Source: Conidiobolus incongruus B7586 (Eukaryota > Entomophthoromycota > Entomophthoromycetes > Entomophthorales > Conidiobolaceae). From it: DNA of 32,875 nucleotides. Numbering within the stretch: position 1 is the stretch's first letter; each line of letters opens with the position of its first letter. The stretch lies in assembly GCA_000697335.1 (NCBI GenBank), contig JNEM01015202.1, positions 1 through 32,875 on the forward strand, in the 5' to 3' direction. The position numbers and the translations under genes were made by a program. Under the pieces are notes generated by a model. That model was not told where the DNA came from. It did no database searches and worked only from the letters and a program-made list of their open reading frames with translations. Positions 23,336 to 32,875 of the stretch are shown in pieces.

Positions 23336-24519
23336 CTCAATCTCACCATCTTATTAACTGAAATATTCTTATATATGTTCGAGATCAATGACGAAATGAG
23401 TGACGGAGCTTGAGAATTTCCGAGACTTGAACCACGGCATTTCTATTTTATTTTGAATTGAATTTTAATTACTGGTATGGATAATGATTTTTGGTTAAAT
23501 TAAATAAGGTTTACTTTCACTTACAAAAAAGTTGCACAAGAATTTGGTGTGTGATAGGATGAAAAATGAATTATACAGATAAATTGCAAAAAGAAAATAA
23601 ATGTTATCCAATTAAAACCTTACTAACACTAGCCAATTTGAAAAATAATTCAATTAGAAAATTTATGATAATAAATAAAACATTAGAAATCAACTGAATA
23701 GTATTTATAAAGCTCTGAAATATATGCTCAAATAAATTTAATCAACCAATATTATTGAACAATTATTATAACAGGATAAAATATGTTAATATTACTATTT
23801 AAAGTAATATTAAATGAAAAGTAGCATTCAGTCATAAAACATATCGTTAATAGGAGCCTAACGATAACAGAGATAGAAAATAATATATTTTGTCAACATT
23901 TTTATCTATACAGACTTTAATTCCAATAAACTCCAATATGAATATTGATACTTTTTGAATATGATAATCATTAAAAGTGTCTATTACAATCTCACAATAA
24001 TTGAGTCATAATACATTAAATATTTTGGTGATATAGTATTATATCTAACAATTATAACATATACTATATATTTTTTATAATAAATGATCAGTGAGAAAGT
24101 TTTAAGAAACGTTTTGATTTCTGTATCTCAATTTGAAATTGAGATTGAACAGGTAATAATCAATTACGGACCTAAAGTAATAGTCAGCTATTTAGTCAAG
24201 TTGGTTAATAAAAAATATTTTTTATCAACTCTGATAATTTATATTAGTAATCATTTTTAAGCTAATATTTTATCTCTACCAAAAAATTATTAGCTTTAGC
24301 CAAATCGATAAATCTTATCCAAATAGGCTATTTCTCTAATTTGATGAATAAAACAAAAAAAGTAGTGAAAAAAGTTGGATGAATTCATTTTTTGATGAAA
24401 CACAAATGAGAGTCCACAGAAAAAAGTGTGACCAAATTGAATTTATTAGCTTTGTGTAATACAAATTGTGAAAATATAATATATTGCTGAGTTTTCGGGT
24501 GTTTGGGGAAATTAAGACG

Positions 24520-24524
24520 AAAAA
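24520..24524 (-). terminator. RNA polymerase III T-run terminator of tRNA-Val
   Basis: Five T residues on the minus strand begin two bases after the 3' end of the tRNA, the usual polymerase III stop signal. Confidence 0.75.
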
Positions 24525-24525
24525 T

Positions 24526-24598
24526 GATCTCGCTCAGATTCGAACTGAGGACCGTCTGTGTGTTAGACAGACGTGATAACCAACTACACCACGAGATC
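24526..24598 (-). tRNA. tRNA-Val (anticodon AAC)
   Basis: A 73-nt minus-strand cloverleaf. The 7-bp acceptor stem GATCTCG/CGAGATC is perfectly paired. The D arm is GTGTAGTTGGTTATCAC. The anticodon arm is TCTGT-CTAACAC-ACAGA with anticodon AAC (reads GTT, and GTC once A34 is modified to inosine). The variable loop is CGGTC. The T arm is CTCAG-TTCGAAT-CTGAG. No intron and no encoded CCA. It closely resembles yeast tRNA-Val(AAC). Confidence 0.96.
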
Positions 24599-25024
24599 AT
24601 CAAATTATGTTCAAAATAAAATTTTATATATCTTAATTGTACTTTAAAAATTCATTATTTGTACAATTTTTGTTCCTTTTTCTTTTAAATAATTTTCATA
24701 TTTGGTTATTAAAACCTTTATGAATAATGTTAATATTTCAAAATTCATATAACCTATCATACTATGTTATTCTAATTTGAATTTTTGCAATTTAAAATTT
24801 ATATATATTATATTCAATCTTCTAATTCTTCAATCAATCAATATTTTCATCGGTCCTTTTCCAACGAAAATTTCATTAAACATGCCATATCACTCAACAC
24901 AATTTATGCAACTAGTCATATGTGGATTAACAAATAGTCCCAAAATAATTTTACAATTCTATAAATTCATTAGCTGTCAATCTCTTTGAATTTTTGTGAA
25001 ACTTAATATATTTTCATTACTATT
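24599..25024. other. Spacer between tRNA-Val and the molybdate transporter
   Basis: 426 bp shared by the 5' flanks of two divergent genes. A+T-rich with TATATAT near 24800, but no motif stands out. A 70-codon frame inside it looks like chance. Confidence 0.5.
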
Positions 25025-26284
25025 ATGTTGGCGCCGAATCTTAGAACTGACGTCAAGTCCCGCGTACAGCGCATAAAAACGAACTTCACGCTCATGGAAA
25101 TCAGTGGGAGTTTGGGCGATTTGGGTACTTTGATTCCTATTTTTATCTCTCTTTCTATCACTCATCAAGTCTCTCTCGCTTCGTCGCTGGTCTTTGGCGG
25201 CTTGTTCAATATTCTCAGTGGATTTATGTTTGGAGTCCCTATTTGTGTTCAACCTATGAAGGCGATCGCTGCCGCCGCTCTTTCAAAACATCTCTCCAAC
25301 GAAGAGATTGCTTCTGCTGGTATGTTTGTTTCAGGAGTTGTCTTCTTCTTAGGAATAACTGGCTTGTTAACTTTGGTCAATCGATGGATCCCACTCCCAG
25401 TAATCAAAGGAATCCAAGTGGGTGCAGGCCTTCAACTCATGTTTAAAGCTGTTGACATGCTAGCACCACTGGCATGGTGGGGCAAAAGCATCAAGTGGCA
25501 AGATAACTATTGGTGGGTATTATTTACTTGCGCAATCGTACTTATTGGATTCAAATTCAAGCGTTTCCCATCAGCTTTCATTGTCTTTATTATTGGATTG
25601 ATCATTGCTATTATTGACCTTGTTATCAACAAAAAGCCTGGGCCCAGGTTTGAATTGATCAGCTTTCCCCTAGTCGTCCCAAGTCCCCAGCAATTTGCTA
25701 ACGGTATTGTCCAGGCTGGTATCGGTCAATTCCCTTTGACTACTTTGAACTCTGTAATTGCTGTCGTTGCTCTTGCCAATGAATTGTTCCCTCAGCAGGG
25801 TCCTTTTACTCCAAGGCCTATGGCAGCGAGTGTCGGCATCATGAATTTGATTGGTTGTTGGTTTGGCAGTATGCCATTCTGCCACGGATCAGGTGGGTTG
25901 GCTGGACAGTACCGCTTCGGAGCCAGAACTGAAGTCAGTACACTCGTTCTAGGTCTCGTCAAATTATTCCTCGGTCTCTTTGTTGGCCAGTCGTTACTTG
26001 GTCTGCTCAACTGCTTCCCCAAATCTATTCTCGCTGTCCTTCTTTTTGTCAGTGGATTAGAGTTGGCCAAGGCTGGTAGAGTATACTCTCCCAGAATGGA
26101 CGATGATAAAAGTCGTCAAAATGATTTCATGGTACTTCTCGTAACTACCGGCTTGTTGACAGGCTACAAAAATGATTTAATAGGCTTTGTTGGTGGAATG
26201 GTCACCTACTATGTGATACTTATTATAGACAAAATGAACCAAAGATTTAGAAGATCTTCCACCATCACTGATCAATCAGTATAA
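25025..26284 (+). CDS. MOT1: MOT1-family molybdate transporter
   Basis: A single frame of 419 residues. MOT1 proteins are high-affinity molybdate carriers distantly related to SulP sulfate transporters, without a STAS domain; molybdate feeds the molybdenum cofactor of nitrate reductase, sulfite oxidase and related enzymes. Both family signatures are present: FTLMEISGSLGDLGTLIPIF at 21-40 and FCHGSGGLAGQYRFGARTE at 285-303, with FPLTTLNSVIA (236-246) between. About ten hydrophobic segments are expected, with a basic N-terminus and a polar C-terminal tail after residue 400. The ATG at 25025 gives the complete first signature, and nothing coding lies upstream in frame. It has no introns. It is flanked by tRNA-Val (divergent) and a long empty spacer. 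Plasma-membrane versus internal membrane location cannot be told. Confidence 0.93.
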   Translation: MLAPNLRTDVKSRVQRIKTNFTLMEISGSLGDLGTLIPIFISLSITHQVSLASSLVFGGLFNILSGFMFGVPICVQPMKAIAAAALSKHLSNEEIASAGMFVSGVVFFLGITGLLTLVNRWIPLPVIKGIQVGAGLQLMFKAVDMLAPLAWWGKSIKWQDNYWWVLFTCAIVLIGFKFKRFPSAFIVFIIGLIIAIIDLVINKKPGPRFELISFPLVVPSPQQFANGIVQAGIGQFPLTTLNSVIAVVALANELFPQQGPFTPRPMAASVGIMNLIGCWFGSMPFCHGSGGLAGQYRFGARTEVSTLVLGLVKLFLGLFVGQSLLGLLNCFPKSILAVLLFVSGLELAKAGRVYSPRMDDDKSRQNDFMVLLVTTGLLTGYKNDLIGFVGGMVTYYVILIIDKMNQRFRRSSTITDQSV

Positions 26285-29200
26285 CTAGAATATTTAATTA
26301 CATCAATTTCATAAAATTTTCTTCAGCATAAGAATAAATTCATGACAATTTATCAACTTTATTCACCAATCAATACTAAGCATCGGCTAATTTTTTTTGT
26401 AACATGGTAAAATGAAAAAATCCATTAATTTCTTGTTTTCGACGAAAATGATTGACTCACAAAATTTTGATAATTACTATATTAATAAATAATCGATTTG
26501 AAACCTCAAATGTTTATTTCCTAATATGAAAATTTTACAAAATATATTAGTCAATTTTATTCATTTATAAATGGATTCAATTTCAAAAATTTTAAAATAT
26601 CAATTTCATTGAATAATAATAAATGCTATATGATTTAGTTGAAATAATAATAGTTGGTTACAAGCTTTTTATATGTACACTCTGGTGCGTATTAGAAGAC
26701 CACACCCTTATTTAAAATAAGATATAACAAAATTAATACTAATAAAACAAAATTTTTCAATCAGTCAAAATTCTACGTGATTGGAAATTGATTCATCAGA
26801 AATGGTATTGTAATAAAGACAATTATCAAGTCGTCTGCTAATACGTACAAGAGCGTAATCAAAGTAATAGAAAATAAAACAAAACATTATGAATTAGTAG
26901 TTAATTAAAAATTTATGAGTGTAATTAGTCATAGAATTGACAAAATTAACCACTATTATACAAAAAGCTCAGATATTTAAATAGCAAAAATAATATATCA
27001 CAATGATAATTAGAGCAATTCGAACATATTGATAAATATGAGCATTATTAATGATTGTTTGCAATATTCCAAATACATCATAATTTCAAACTACCTACGC
27101 TGACTTGCATTTTTAAGTATATTTTGGTTAAATAGTATTATTAGAAATTATGGGTTATAAAAGAGTACATGTAAGAAGATGCTTAAATATAAAATCAATA
27201 ATTAATGACAGACCATAATATATTCTATTAATTGCAAAATATGAAAATTTAAAAGAAACCATTTTATAGATTTTATTAGCATTATCTATACTCAAAATAT
27301 AATTAAAAATTTTCTAATTGTAAAATTATATTTCATAGTAATTCAATATTTATGAATTAATAATAGCATAATACTAAATTTTAATTTTTTACAAATCATT
27401 TGAATATATAGCTTTGATATTTTGTTAATAGTATTTTAATTCGAGGGTAATATATTTAATATAGTCTAAATTTAACCAAAAAATTAGGTCAAATCAGATT
27501 CTTTATATTATTAAATAAAAATATTAAACTGTGATATATTAAAACATAATTATGTTTATTATAAAAAATTTTTTTAAAAAGATTGAAAGTATCAAAAATT
27601 AGTAATTTAACTTGATGAATAACTGGTAATAATTGTAAATTTTCATAACAATTTGATTAATATTGGATCAAGAGTGTTTTCCAAAATGACTAGATGGACA
27701 TTATGAAATAGCAAAATATGCTCCTTTTAAGAGTTGTGTACAAATTTGGATTAGAATAATAAGTTAAATATCCATTTTATATAGTAAAATATCTAATATA
27801 TATCTCAATTAGGCAACCAAAAACGAATGGTTATATATAATTTAGATACATTAAAATATCATCGCCATCAATTTGGATTCACCCATATATGAATTGGAAT
27901 TAATTTAATATTCCTTCATATATATATTTGATTTTAGAAATTTATAATGACATATAATTTAATAAACTATTATATGAATTTAAGTGTTTAAATCGCAAAA
28001 TATCAATATATAATTTAAAAATGTACAAATTATATTAAAATTAATTTATTAATTGAACTAATTAATTCAAATAAATCAAAAAAATATTATTTTAGCTATA
28101 AATAATAAAAATATGCAGAATGATTCAGAGTCATTAAGCAACATATTTTTCCAGTAAGATTGCTAGTGGTGAATTCTATAAATTGGTGATACATAAAAAT
28201 AAATACTAAATAGATACTAAATAGATACTAAATAGATCCTTTATAGCTTATATTTTAAACTTAAAAATATAAAAATAATATGAATTTTCCTTAATATTGA
28301 AATATCATGAAAAAACTAATTAAAATACTTTAATTAAAATAGATTATTTGGAAATTAATCATAATATATCAATTAATACTTGCATGAATGTTTTTTTTAA
28401 ATTTTATTCAAAAGGATAGAATTCTCTGCTTGGAAAATAGATATTTCATCAAAGATTATAATTAGTTGATGACATTGAAAGGTTATTATTATATAAAAAA
28501 TCAATGTAAGTTATATTAACAATTGAGTTGGAATATTTTCATAATATTTCTGAAAATTTAATATTAATCATGGACTTTTGATATTAATAATAGGTATAAT
28601 TATTATGCAAATGAGTTATGAGCAAAATATTTTGAAATATATATATCAGCGTTTCATATTGATTATTACAAAGGATATTAGCTAAAGCTCAATAAATCCT
28701 TTTATAAAATATATCAAATAATTATCAATATCTATTTGAGTATATCACATTTTACTAATTTACAAAATTTTTTTAATTTTTTCAATTTAAATAAAAATTT
28801 ATTAACTAATTAAAATACACTCCCAAAAAATTGGAAAATAAATAGAAATATGAATAAAATATTTTAAAAGAGTGTATTAATATGAATAATTAATAAAAAT
28901 ATAAAAATAATGCCTTGAAAAATAAAAATAAAAGTTTATGGGAATTGACCATATTTGGTAAAAAATTTTTGAAAATTTTTTATAATTGAAAATTAATTTA
29001 TTATAATTTTAATTATATAATTATATTATAATCAATCAAATCTAATAAAAAATAAAAATAACGAAAAAGTTGAATTAATCAAATTTATTTAATATAAAAA
29101 ATTATGTCAATGGAATTAGTAGTAATAAAAATTCATTTCTAATTGCTATTGTGGGTGTCTATATTATAATAATATGGGTAAATGAATTGATAATTCACTA

Positions 29201-29418
29201 CATTATTGAAAGATGCTAGTATTAATACTCAGTCAAGCTGAGTTCATCATATCATATAGAGAAAAATAGTTGGGGAGGTAATGGTAATTACAATGGGAAT
29301 AGGAGCTCGATTATATTAATCAACCCTTCCAGGATAAACACACTAGTAATTGCAGGTGTGTTATTTGTGATATGCAATTAAATGTAGATGGGCTGAAATC
29401 CAATTTGATAATGACCTG
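26285..29418. other. 3.1 kb A+T-rich spacer
   Basis: Between the MOT1 stop and the stop of the SANT/Myb-like gene. No gene visible. A somewhat richer patch at about 26650-26870 and another at about 29200-29400 (the latter probably the 3' UTR of the minus-strand gene) stand out from the background. Contains one 11-bp tandem repeat. Confidence 0.55.
28204..28236 (+). repeat. Three perfect 11-bp tandem copies
   Basis: TACTAAATAGA is repeated three times head-to-tail with no mismatch, in otherwise empty spacer. Confidence 0.95.
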
Positions 29419-30610
29419 CTAAAATCTGTCTCCTTTCCTCTGTTCGCGAATTTCAGAGACAAGATCGATTAAAATTTGAGATTGCTTTTCAAGCTTCTGG
29501 TTGAGAGAGATTAAATTCTGCGAGATCATATCTAGTTGTGCCTGATTCTGGTTGCGTTCAATAACCAGGTCTTGACGTTGCTCTTCCAAGTACCTTTCTT
29601 GAGTCTCGAGTAAATGAAGCTTCTTTCGAAGTACTTGCGATTGGAGAGGACTTAAATCAGCGTCATCATGTGTGGGTGAATAAGTTTCATTTTGGTGATG
29701 ATGACTGCTAGCCACAGGATAATTGCGCTCGAATCTTTCATTTTGGTTTTGACCATCTATTTGTTAGAGAATAAATAATTGAAAATTGTGTATCAATAAC
29801 TAATTAATTTTACTTACTTGATGGCATTAATCGTTTAAAGCTCGTTGAAGGCATCGTTTCTCCTCTGGTTGGAGGGGGACGATTGAAAGTGGTTGTATTA
29901 CTTGGAATTGAGGAAGTTGTAGCATTCCTGGGTTTGTTTACAGGAGCCCCTCCTGGGGGATTGGGATAGTTGCTCTTGATCTGACTGGGACGAATTGGCT
30001 TGGGGAGGTAAAAATAAGTTTGGGAGTTTTCATTCTTTTTTCCCGGAAGGTGACCAGCAGGGCCTGGTCCCATAGAAAGGGTCTGAGAGCGCAATTGAGC
30101 CGAAGGTGCGTGGGAAGTTTTATGCTCGGAGCCAAATATATCATCCATAAGGGAAAAATATTGAAAAGCCTTGCAGTTAATTTCCCTTTGTTTTTCAGGA
30201 CTAGTTGATCGATCCATTGAACTGCGAATCTTAATTAATTTATATTTTTCGCCTAAAAATTCTAACTGACTCTGGATCTGACTAGCCGTCTTGTTTATAT
30301 TTAATTTTTGCTCCATCACCTTATACTGAGTTAGTGCAGACGCTCTAAAATTTGCCAAATTATCCCTATTGGACAACCAGTTGAGCACTTTGAGAATCTC
30401 TTCATGAGTCCAAGACTGCGAACTTGTTTTGTTATTTTTAGTTTGTTTAGAGACTTCTTCTTCTTCAACTTCTTTTTCTCTTTTAGTCGGGACTGTCGAA
30501 ATAGCTTGACTGATTGGAGCAACGCGATTAGAAGTCATAATAGAAGGCTTATTATAAGTTGGAGGATTTGAAGGGGGTTGAGTTACTGTTGCTTTTCCCA
30601 TGTTTATCAT
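29419..30610 (-). CDS. SANT/Myb-like DNA-binding protein with C-terminal coiled coil
   Basis: Two exons on the minus strand, 30610-29818 and 29756-29419, with a 61-nt GT-AG intron, giving 376 residues. I do not recognise the orthologue. A Thr/Pro/Asn-rich start is followed by a charged stretch (KREKEVEEEE, about 44-53) and a three-helix-like domain at about 66-130 (SQSWTHEEILKVLNWLSN ... ASQIQSQLEFLGEKYKLI). Its spaced Trp residues and pattern suggest an SANT/Myb or trihelix-type DNA-binding fold. A Pro/Ser/Asn-rich linker (about 160-265) leads to a heptad-like Leu/Gln/Glu coiled coil (about 300-370). A dimeric DNA-binding regulator is likely, but a domesticated transposon-derived protein is possible. 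The frame also extends upstream to a possible splice acceptor (TTTAG), so a further 5' exon cannot be ruled out; M4 is an alternative start. Confidence 0.7.
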
Positions 30611-30734
30611 AACAACCTCACGCAAAAATATCTGCTAAATATTAACTATTAAAATTTAAATAGAATAAACTTGGAGAAAATATAATATCACTAACAGGAT
30701 TGAATGTTATTATTCAGACTAAAGTACTAATGGA

Positions 30735-30758
30735 TAATAATAATAATAATAATAATAA
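30735..30758 (+). repeat. (TAA)8 microsatellite
   Basis: Eight perfect TAA units about 125 bp upstream of the SANT/Myb-like gene, where length changes could affect its promoter. Confidence 0.93.
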
Positions 30759-31049
30759 TTAATAACAAATCAAATAGTAAACAAGGTGTAGAGATTATGA
30801 TGCTGAAATGTGAGATAAATGAAAGAAATATAAGAATGTAATCAATAGTAAAACACCACAATGTTATTATGTCAACGAAATGTTTTACTTCCTATTTAAG
30901 TTTTAAAGGAGAATTCAATTCATTCAATCAAATTCCATTTTTCACCCTGAGTCAAGTACTAAATTGGAATGGGTTGCATGATAAGAAAATGCTTATGGTA
31001 AGTGAGCAGATACTATGGACCAATTAGATGCAGCGCCCTTTCCACTTTG

Positions 31050-31072
31050 ATTGGCCAAAGTTGATATATAAG
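31050..31072 (+). promoter_or_regulatory. Inverted CCAAT plus TATA unit with no known gene downstream
   Basis: ATTGG (31050-31054) overlaps the palindrome TTGGCCAA (31051-31058) and is followed at 31063-31072 by GATATATAAG. The arrangement resembles a plus-strand core promoter. The first downstream ATG (31131) opens only a six-codon frame. It may drive a non-coding transcript, or belong to the divergent minus-strand gene about 440 bp away. Confidence 0.3.
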
Positions 31073-32875
31073 AAAATCTTAAACATTGTAGAAATTACCA
31101 GGTTTCATTGGATTAAATTCAAGAATAAAAATGTCATGGATTAATGGTTAATGAGTGATGGAGATTAAAGGTGATGTCGACAATCAACTAAGCACCTCTA
31201 TCATTAACTATATTTCATAGAATTCACTCAAATTAATTCCATTAGTTTTTTAATGTATTTTTCAATATTATTGAACTAATTTTATAAAATACAATTAAAA
31301 TTCATGCTATTAAATTAGCTAACACCTCTAAAACTATTAAATTAATCATGAATTTGTATAAAATTAATATAAAATCCAACCTTATTGATTAGTTAGACCT
31401 TTTAATTCTGAAAAATTTATTGTGAAAGTATCAAAACGAGTTCAAGATAATTATTATTGATGATATCATTTCACCAATTGAAACTTACGAAAAAAATTGA
31501 GTTTGAAACCAAATTTTTATGCACTTAATTACCATGTTTCAAATATATAAATATGTTTTACCTGTTAAGGTAATTTTCCCCATATTAGCAGGTTCTAAGT
31601 GGTACCTAATATCAAAAAGGATACAAATATGTATGATATATTTTACTATATTGAATGTATCAATAATTTATCAATAATTGTTGACATTTCAGTATTATTA
31701 AAAAATATATATCACATAATGTAAATTCAAGATAATATATGATTTTTGCAAAAAACGAGAGGTTTGTATAGAATTGTATCAACGTTTCTTGAGATTAGTG
31801 AAATAAAAAACTACACTTGTAAATAAAATTCTCCATTCACTCAAGATCAATAATTAGCATGGATTTTTCCTTTTTGAATAAAAATTGGTTGTCATATTTC
31901 AATCAGTTTGAATATAATACCTAAGTGTTTAATTATATTATATAGTTAAAATATTAGATTCTTTGAATATATATTTTAATGCTTTTTTACGGATTTATGA
32001 ATAATTGAAAATGATCATATTCATATAATTAATCATTCAAGATGTTCAATTTTGGAAACAAACCTAGCTTTTTCATTAATTTTATCTGATAATTTTTATA
32101 TTATGAATTAACTCTTTAAATTATATTCAATATTATAATTATTTAATTATCATTGTCAAAGAAACCTTGAAGAATATATTAAAGCTAATATTTGTTAAAT
32201 ATATTTAAAAACGATTATTATTAAACATAAATCAAGTGATTTGAACAATGATTGATAATAAATATTATATCAGAATTAAAAAAATGGGACATTCTTTAAT
32301 TTGCGATTTTTTCAAAATATTATTGGTTTCAATAATCATTATTTTCAAAATAAATAAGAGAATATTGAGTTTAAAATTATATTTATGCTGATATATAATG
32401 TTTTTTTATTAAAATTATCTTTTAATTGTTTATTTTGTAATTATAGCCATATATAAATTAGATAATAAATATCAAAAGTCATTTATTTTAATATTATTAA
32501 AACTTATTAATATTTTTATTATTATTATTTAATAATTATAAAAAGCTTATAAGAATTAAGAATTACCTAAATTTACCATTTTTTATTAAATAAATATTGT
32601 TTTAACTAAGAAATTATTTAAACCATTTAAAGTTCTAAAAATTAACTTATTAATATTTATTTGATTATTGATATTATTCATATTATATTTATATATAAAG
32701 TTTTCTTTTAATTAATAGATTTTAAGGATAGTTGGATAAAAGATTTATAATTACATAATCTATATTGAAAATAAAGCTTTGATTATTAAAATATATATAT
32801 CTAACATATAATAACTTGATATAAACTTAATAAAATATTAAAATAGTTGTAATTAAATAAAATTTACTTAAATAT

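Larger units (their letters stand above)
23111..24519. other. Upstream region of HGD and spacer to the tRNA
   Basis: 1.4 kb without a gene. About 23176-23440 holds the HGD promoter elements and a patch with more G+C and several TGACG motifs (TGACGTAA at 23291, TGACGA near 23389, TGACGG near 23401). From 23450 on it is plain A+T-rich spacer. Confidence 0.55.
30611..32875. other. Upstream region and A+T-rich spacer to the window end
   Basis: 2.3 kb without a recognisable gene. It contains a (TAA)8 microsatellite, a G+C-richer patch at about 30930-31200 with a CCAAT/TATA pair on the plus strand, and plain A+T-rich DNA from 31250 to the end. Confidence 0.55.

Noticed and set aside
23430-23450. 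tRNA-like T-arm sequence (rc of GACTTGAACCACGG)
   Set aside because: The bases around the loop do not pair as a T stem, and no D arm, anticodon arm or acceptor stem can be formed.
24777-24989. 70-codon plus-strand frame before MOT1
   Set aside because: Hydrophobic and low in complexity, as expected from translating A/T-rich promoter DNA; no motif, and MOT1 is complete without it.

Overview
The window looks like nuclear DNA of a very A+T-rich fungus, most likely an early-diverging lineage (a zygomycete-type genome of the Conidiobolus/Entomophthoromycotina kind would fit; this placement is inference). The evidence is an MDM10 gene (ERMES complex), a chromodomain-bearing Ty3/Gypsy element of the type common in fungi, an AVT1-type transporter pair, and 22 reconstructed GT-AG introns, all 48-65 nt except one of 104 nt (one other has an alternative donor that would make it 81 nt). 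By eye the spacers are far more A+T-rich than the exons.

Layout. 1-1639: the 3' part of a Ty3/Gypsy chromovirus (integrase, chromodomain, polypurine tract, 3' LTR), cut by the window edge, followed by an unrecognised 92-codon frame. 2108-8963: two intronless, about 80% identical AVT1-like amino acid transporters, convergent, 4.3 kb apart. 8964-16290: a 7.3 kb stretch without a recognisable gene, whose core (about 11.9-15.7 kb) is almost pure A/T. 16291-23110: a compact cluster of intron-rich housekeeping genes: MDM10 (+), a Sas3/Mst2-like MYST histone acetyltransferase (+), DPH6 diphthine-ammonia ligase (-) and homogentisate 1,2-dioxygenase (-). 24526-24598: tRNA-Val(AAC) (-). 25025-26284: an intronless MOT1-family molybdate transporter (+). 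29419-30610: a two-exon gene for an SANT/Myb-like plus coiled-coil protein (-). The remainder to 32875 is A+T-rich spacer.

How the genes relate. They do not form one pathway. MDM10 serves ER-mitochondria tethering and outer-membrane beta-barrel assembly, DPH6 completes diphthamide on elongation factor 2, HGD opens the ring in tyrosine/phenylalanine breakdown, MOT1 supplies molybdate for the molybdenum cofactor, the AVT pair probably moves amino acids across the vacuolar membrane, and the MYST enzyme acetylates histones. The MYST and DPH6 genes converge with only 64 bp between stop codons; HGD and DPH6 lie head-to-tail but 0.9 kb apart.

The most notable points are the inverted transporter duplication around an A+T-rich spacer, the A/T desert as a possible structural chromosome element, a metazoan-length DPH6 without the RidA-like tail known from yeast, an MDM10 intron with two in-frame donor choices, and the split between intronless transporters and intron-rich neighbours. 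I found no clear new defence, toxin or biosynthetic system. All exon joins are my own reading of splice signals and protein similarity and have no transcript support.
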